Source: CAZCVI01 sp964502145
Lineage (GTDB): Bacteria > Acidobacteriota > Aminicenantia > UBA2199
Assembly: GCA_964502145.1 (NCBI GenBank)
Contig: CAZCVI010000036.1
Location: 6,431 to 70,430 of the forward strand
Reading direction: 5' to 3'
DNA length: 64,000 bases
Below the pieces are notes generated by a model. The model worked only from the letters and a program-made list of their open reading frames with translations, was not told the origin of the DNA and did not search any database. The translations under genes and the position numbers were made by a program. Below are positions 60,152 to 64,000 of this stretch, one piece after another (position 1 is the stretch's first letter; each line of letters begins with the position of its first letter).

Positions 60152-61186
60152 CTACTTTTTTTTGGGGTAGCGTAAGCAGAGAATAAAGCGGATGATTTTA
60201 AAGAAGGGGGCGCCATGTTCGGGAAACTGGGGATCAGGGGGTAACATGAGACAGTGGGTAAAAAAGCTGTGGGCGGAATACCACTCTTCAAGGATATCAT
60301 CAAATTTGGACATAAAAAACACGGGTTTGCACCACTTCTTGTATTGCTCCATGGAGCCGCTCACCTGGTAGGTGGGTTCGCCCCATTTTTTAACGACTTT
60401 GCGCATCAATCTGCTGCACAGCGGTTTGATTCCCATTTTTAAAGCTCCCACCCAATCCAGGGCGATGCAGTTTTGACTGGCGAGAATAGTATTGGTGAGC
60501 TTGGGTCTTTTGTTACCGCGAAAGCCAAAGGTACCATCGGCACTAATCATAGCATCTACTATCCCAAAATGCAGGGGGAACTCTTCCAACATCTCCATGA
60601 CGCAGGTATCCCATTCGAGGTATTTATGATAGACCAGATATTTGTTCTGGCTGACTGTGCAACCGAAGATGTTTTTTAATGACAGCGTATAGGTGCCTGC
60701 CGGGTGGGTTTTGTTTTTGGCAAAAGAGACCCTGAAATCGGAGTCTTTCCAGACAGTTCCCACAAAATGGTTTTTTAGTGGTCCTTTAAAATGGTGGGGC
60801 ACCGCATTGTGGGTAATGTCGGCGATTTTATAGAATTCCTCTTTGTAGCCTGCGGCCTGGGCCACAGCCAACACGGAGCGGTTCTCGTACCATTGACCCA
60901 GCACGTTTTCCGATTCTGCCACATAGAGTTTGCGATAACCGAGGTCGTGGAATTTTTTTAATAAATAAACTACCATCTCGGTATCTGTATAGTTGCTTAA
61001 GTCGGCAGCAGCGGTGAGTACCATAAAATTTGGTTTTATCGTGATGATGAATTCATCGCGTTTTTTGCCTGATTTCTGAAAGATCTCTTCCAGCAGATGG
61101 TACAATCCTGCTTCCGTGACAGCTTGATCGAGTAGTTCAAACTTGTTGTCGCCTGTTTTGATTACGACTAGATTATTTTCATTCAA
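60152..61186 (-). CDS. DUF362 domain protein
   Basis: A 344-residue protein with the DUF362 pattern: IITIKPNFMVLTAAADLSNY, LYVAESENVLGQWYENRSV, FAKNKTHPAGTYTLSLKNIF and GIVDAMISADGTFGF. The ferredoxin domain often fused to DUF362 is absent; only scattered Cys residues occur. Its biochemical role is unknown. The ATG at 61186 follows a GGAGG-type site, 20 bp after the membrane protein gene. Confidence 0.8.
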   Translation of the reverse strand: MNENNLVVIKTGDNKFELLDQAVTEAGLYHLLEEIFQKSGKKRDEFIITIKPNFMVLTAAADLSNYTDTEMVVYLLKKFHDLGYRKLYVAESENVLGQWYENRSVLAVAQAAGYKEEFYKIADITHNAVPHHFKGPLKNHFVGTVWKDSDFRVSFAKNKTHPAGTYTLSLKNIFGCTVSQNKYLVYHKYLEWDTCVMEMLEEFPLHFGIVDAMISADGTFGFRGNKRPKLTNTILASQNCIALDWVGALKMGIKPLCSRLMRKVVKKWGEPTYQVSGSMEQYKKWCKPVFFMSKFDDILEEWYSAHSFFTHCLMLPPDPQFPEHGAPFFKIIRFILCLRYPKKK

Positions 61187-61206
61187 GTTAAACCTCCGGG
61201 ATATTT

Positions 61207-61770
61207 TTATTTGAAGTGTTTATCGCGCTTCTTTAACCAGAGCCCCATGAGGATAGACACAGTAACGAGGTAACCCATGATGACCAGCCAGCCGTAGAAA
61301 AAGGGGGGTTCCCAAAATGAATAACTGTATCCCATTTTCATTTCCTCATACGTGGCGATGCGCCACCACACGCCATATTTTACCATGAAGGGTAGAATAG
61401 TGAGAAAGCCACCGACAATGGCAGCAATCATGACCCATTTATCCTTTCCTTTCCTGTACCAGTGGTGTGCCAGGATAAACCCGAGGTTTCCCAGCAAGAT
61501 CATGACAATTACAAACAGCACATAGGCGCCAGTCACCAGGGGGTTATTGTAGGGGTTTTGGAACCAGTTGGTCACGTACATGACTTCCCAGGCGGGCCAT
61601 CCGATCAGGAGGAACAATCCTCCAGGGGCAAAACCACAGGATAAATACAGGTTTATAGGGCCAAGAAGTTTATTGGTAAACTTGTCTGGCTCTTGTTTTA
61701 AATACTTCTTGGACAGTAACGCGAAAATCTGGCCAATGGTAAAAGCAGCGGGTATATCCACTTGAATCAT
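61207..61770 (-). CDS. small integral membrane protein, GRE operon
   Basis: A 187-residue protein with about four hydrophobic segments (YLSCGFAPGGLFLLIGWPAW, PLVTGAYVLFVIVMILLGNL, WVMIAAIVGGFLTILPFMVK, FYGWLVIMGYLVTVSILMGL). No domain is recognised. It is the first gene of the glycyl-radical operon, preceded by a GGAGG site at 61775-61780. A transporter or membrane anchor function is possible but unproven. Confidence 0.7.
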   Translation of the reverse strand: MIQVDIPAAFTIGQIFALLSKKYLKQEPDKFTNKLLGPINLYLSCGFAPGGLFLLIGWPAWEVMYVTNWFQNPYNNPLVTGAYVLFVIVMILLGNLGFILAHHWYRKGKDKWVMIAAIVGGFLTILPFMVKYGVWWRIATYEEMKMGYSYSFWEPPFFYGWLVIMGYLVTVSILMGLWLKKRDKHFK

Positions 61771-61890
61771 CTTAAACCTCCTAATATTTTTTTATGTATA
61801 TTTTATTATTATAAGAATTACTGTCTAAAAAAAGTCTCCCACCAAGTGAATCATTTGTGTCAGTAGTGGGTACATTTTTTTTTCTCCAGA

Positions 61891-63267
61891 TCACAGGAAA
61901 TATTTTTCTCCCAGCATGAATATCTTGTAGCATATATAATAGTATATCTTCTTAAAGTAGGATAATTTTTTATCCAGAATGGCGGATTCTTGGAAATCCT
62001 TGAGAAAGAGGTCTTTTTTGAGGTCCTCTATGAGGGCGGTATTTTCCAAGCAGACGTTTACTTCCAGGGCATTTCTCAAGCTGGAGTAGTCGAGGTTGGA
62101 AGAGCCGATGGTGACCCATTTGTCATCGATCATAGCGACTTTGGCATGGACATTGTATTTCGTATAGTGATGGAGTTTGATGCCATACTCCTGCAATTTG
62201 GCTTTGTGGGTAATGACGTAGAAGTATCCCCTGTATATAAGGCGCGTGAACCAACTTTCGATCAGTTTGCCGGGGTAGTAGGTGGAAATAATATGCACAT
62301 CCACGCCACGGTGACTGGCCGCGATCAATTGTTCGAGCAATTCGCTGTCTGTCAGATAAAGATTGATAATATAGATGTACTTTTCCGCCAGTAGAATTTC
62401 CTTCAAATAGGCTTGGCGGATATCGTTAGGGATTTTTCGTGGGAAACTGTATATCGCGGTAATATCAATATTCTCGGCATATGCGGCCAGTAATTCTTTT
62501 TTAGGGAGTTGCATCAGGGTGATTTCGTCCGGGCCGAACAGGTGCCAGACTTCCAGGTAGAGTTTGAGTACATCTTTGACAACGTTGCCTTCTACGAGGA
62601 TACCGATATCGTGGAAGTAGCCCAGTTCGGAGGGTGGGCCTTGGAAGAGATAGTCATTGCCAAAATTCATGCCGCCCATAAATGCGCGTTCATTGTCTAC
62701 AAGGATGATTTTGCGATGATCATAATATTTTAAGGAACGGAAAATCTTTTTTCTTTGCCAGGTTAAAATGAAACCGCCCTCTTTGCGGGTTTTGCCTTTA
62801 TCGCACCGTTTGTAAACCTTGTCCATTATTTTTTGTGATTTGGCCGCGATTTTTTCGCCTACTGGTTCTGTGAGGTGGACCTCGTAGCTATCTACGTCTT
62901 TGTTTTCGCTGTCGGTTTTTTTCCAGTCGAAGAGCTTTGAAAGGTCTTTAACGATTTTAGGAAGGGGGAAGGTGGAGACCACTTTTACATTGTTTTTTTT
63001 CAGTTTGTTGAAGATGTCATAGGATTTATTAAATTCTGTGCCTTTTTCGCTGACCATTACCCGCACGTCGAGGCCTGCTTGGGCTTTTTCCACCAGTTTA
63101 TCGACCAAACCCATGCCCGATGCATCATCGTAGAAGAGGAACACTTCCACGAAGATGGATTTTTGGGCAGATTCGATTAGTTTGATGATTTGGGGGTAAA
63201 TATTCTCGCCATCAATAAAATATTGGATACGGTTGTTATGTGTTGAATCAATGGTCATCTCACTCAT
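61891..63267 (-). CDS. phospholipase D/cardiolipin synthase-family protein
   Basis: A 458-residue protein with two HKD motifs: YYDHRKIILVDNERAFMGGM (about residues 180-200) and YNVHAKVAMIDDKWVTIGSS (about 390-410). It has no N-terminal TM helices of classical ClsA; the C-terminal segment (YFKKIYYYICYKIFMLGEKY) may be membrane-associated. It may act as a cardiolipin synthase or phospholipase. It is 120 bp upstream of the GRE operon and may be transcribed separately; its ATG has AGGAGG upstream. Confidence 0.9.
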   Translation of the reverse strand: MSEMTIDSTHNNRIQYFIDGENIYPQIIKLIESAQKSIFVEVFLFYDDASGMGLVDKLVEKAQAGLDVRVMVSEKGTEFNKSYDIFNKLKKNNVKVVSTFPLPKIVKDLSKLFDWKKTDSENKDVDSYEVHLTEPVGEKIAAKSQKIMDKVYKRCDKGKTRKEGGFILTWQRKKIFRSLKYYDHRKIILVDNERAFMGGMNFGNDYLFQGPPSELGYFHDIGILVEGNVVKDVLKLYLEVWHLFGPDEITLMQLPKKELLAAYAENIDITAIYSFPRKIPNDIRQAYLKEILLAEKYIYIINLYLTDSELLEQLIAASHRGVDVHIISTYYPGKLIESWFTRLIYRGYFYVITHKAKLQEYGIKLHHYTKYNVHAKVAMIDDKWVTIGSSNLDYSSLRNALEVNVCLENTALIEDLKKDLFLKDFQESAILDKKLSYFKKIYYYICYKIFMLGEKYFL

Positions 63268-63586
63268 TTGTTCCTCCTTTTGGGTTTACCCGTATTGTTT
63301 GCCTAAATTGGATTGTTTCTTCTTAATTTGGTTTAGATTAAGATATGAATAAGGTTTGCACCCCTTAGCACGTATTGCTCCTCTGCAATGTATCACGAAT
63401 TCTCTCATGGTGAATCAAATATATCAGAATACAAAAGAATAGTCAAAACTTTTTTTTATTTTTTTTTTATTCTACCAAGAAACTATCCCACTGAATGCAA
63501 TGGGTTAGTCCAAGTTCCCCTCGACATTGCTTTAAAAAATTCAGAACTGTTTCCCGATCATTGGGGAATGCCTTTTTTCAATCATA
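63268..63586. other. intergenic region upstream of the PLD gene
   Basis: About 320 bp, AT-rich. The part nearest the PLD gene should carry its promoter. Open frames here are short and lack ribosome-binding sites. I see no repeat element or RNA gene. Confidence 0.35.
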
Positions 63587-63724
63587 GATAAAAAGAAAAG
63601 CGTCTTATACAGTATCCAAAAGACCCATCAAATTTTTACCTTCACCATCTCCGAATTTGAAGTGGAAAATGTGCCGGGATGGCGCGTCTACCCCTATCTA
63701 TTTTCATTTTTGGAGAATCGCTGA
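63587..63724 (+). pseudogene. possible coding remnant
   Basis: An open stretch of 45 codons reads DKKKSVLYSIQKTHQIFTFT then ISEFEVENVPGWRVYPYL and ends at a TGA at 63722. The composition looks like real protein, but there is no start codon and the upstream frame closes at about 63535. It overlaps the end of the opposing gene by about 20 bp. It may be the C-terminal relic of a lost gene. Confidence 0.35.
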
Positions 63725-64000
63725 TTCTTTCATCAGGCGGGTGATTTGGCCTTTTGCCAAGCCAGTGTATTTGATAATAGCTTCAATGGGAAGATTATCC
63801 ATCAGCATTTTTCTCGCATTCTCCAATGCGTTCATTTTGCTACCTTTGACTATTCCTCTTTTCTCGCCGATTTTTTCAAAACTGGTTACGTAGGACATAA
63901 TTTTTCCCTCCTTTAACGTTGATAATTCATTGTGCAGTTTTTCTATGTATCGCTCCGGCAGATTGATGATCCAATCAATAAACTTGACCAAAACGCGGAT
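63704..64000 (-). CDS. Rpn/PD-(D/E)XK-type transposase-nuclease, C-terminal part, cut by window edge
   Basis: The reverse strand is open for 99 codons from the right edge. The visible part contains FIDWIINLPERYIEKLHNEL, YVTSFEKIGEKRGIVKGSK and a short helix-turn-helix-like end LPIEAIIKYTGLAKGQITRL. This is the usual C-terminal tail of the 'Rpn family recombination-promoting nuclease/putative transposase' group, whose nuclease domain would lie beyond the edge. Assignment is from tail pattern only. Confidence 0.65.
   Translation of the reverse strand: MRVLVKFIDWIINLPERYIEKLHNELSTLKEGKIMSYVTSFEKIGEKRGIVKGSKMNALENARKMLMDNLPIEAIIKYTGLAKGQITRLMKESAILQK

Noticed and set aside
63388..63591. Plus-strand 67-residue frame near the right edge
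   Set aside because: Low-complexity Phe/Tyr run, no ribosome-binding site, and no recognisable motif; treated as noncoding.

Overview
The window looks like a chromosomal segment of an anaerobic, Gram-negative-type bacterium, most likely from the Acidobacteriota/Aminicenantes side of the tree. This placement is inference, with no marker-gene analysis behind it. It rests on a signal-peptide protein combining a CarboxypepD-like domain with a VWA domain, a giant two-component-propeller hybrid kinase, TolB-like six-bladed propellers, a receiver protein with a long acidic and proline-rich tail, a complete Men-type menaquinone cluster and a glycyl-radical enzyme operon. No rRNA, phage, IS transposase or CRISPR array is visible. 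Two tRNA genes (Arg-TCT, Pro-TGG) lie at 14.3-14.5 kb.

Layout. 1-7.3 kb, minus strand: menaquinone biosynthesis (menG, menF, menD, menB, menA, menC, and menE cut by the left edge). 7.7-13 kb: a VWA surface protein, a broken nucleotidyltransferase with its small partner gene, a SUKH/SMI1 protein and an exported phosphoesterase. 13-31.8 kb: housekeeping (DHOD-like enzyme, tRNAs, rpsU, YprB-like exonuclease, M23 peptidase, receiver protein, valS, birA, DUF2520 reductase, NYN nuclease, MBL hydrolase, murA, HIT protein) ending in the 1382-residue hybrid sensor kinase. 31.8-39.5 kb: an accessory region with a 21-bp minisatellite, a 259-bp direct duplication around a propeller gene, and a compact RiPP locus: double-glycine precursor, exported propeller, SPASM radical-SAM maturase and a second radical-SAM-like protein. 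39.7-49 kb: DUF4097 protein, MATE pump, a kinase with a degenerate receiver, a CoA-binding protein, and a four-gene envelope-type operon including a RodZ-like protein and an AI-2E-type permease. 49.4-53 kb: a zinc-ribbon repeat protein and dTDP-rhamnose-type sugar genes. 53.1-53.9 kb: a Cas6-like endoribonuclease with no cas neighbours. 54-63.3 kb, minus strand: a glycyl-radical enzyme operon with activase, SCP2-like protein, phosphoesterase, alpha/beta hydrolase, DUF362 protein and membrane protein, next to a phospholipase-D family gene. The right edge cuts an Rpn/PD-(D/E)XK-type gene.

The most unusual structural feature is a family of long intergenic inverted repeats, six full copies. Their arms are degenerate 9-bp microsatellites of two sequence types (GGAC-type and GGGA-type). 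Five copies share variants of the same terminal inverted repeat, around ATTCACCGCCAA. A half-arm of the GGGA type is embedded in frame in the hybrid kinase as a Pro/Ile linker. The strongest candidate for a poorly described biosynthetic system is the RiPP locus. The glycyl-radical operon is the strongest candidate for undescribed metabolism.
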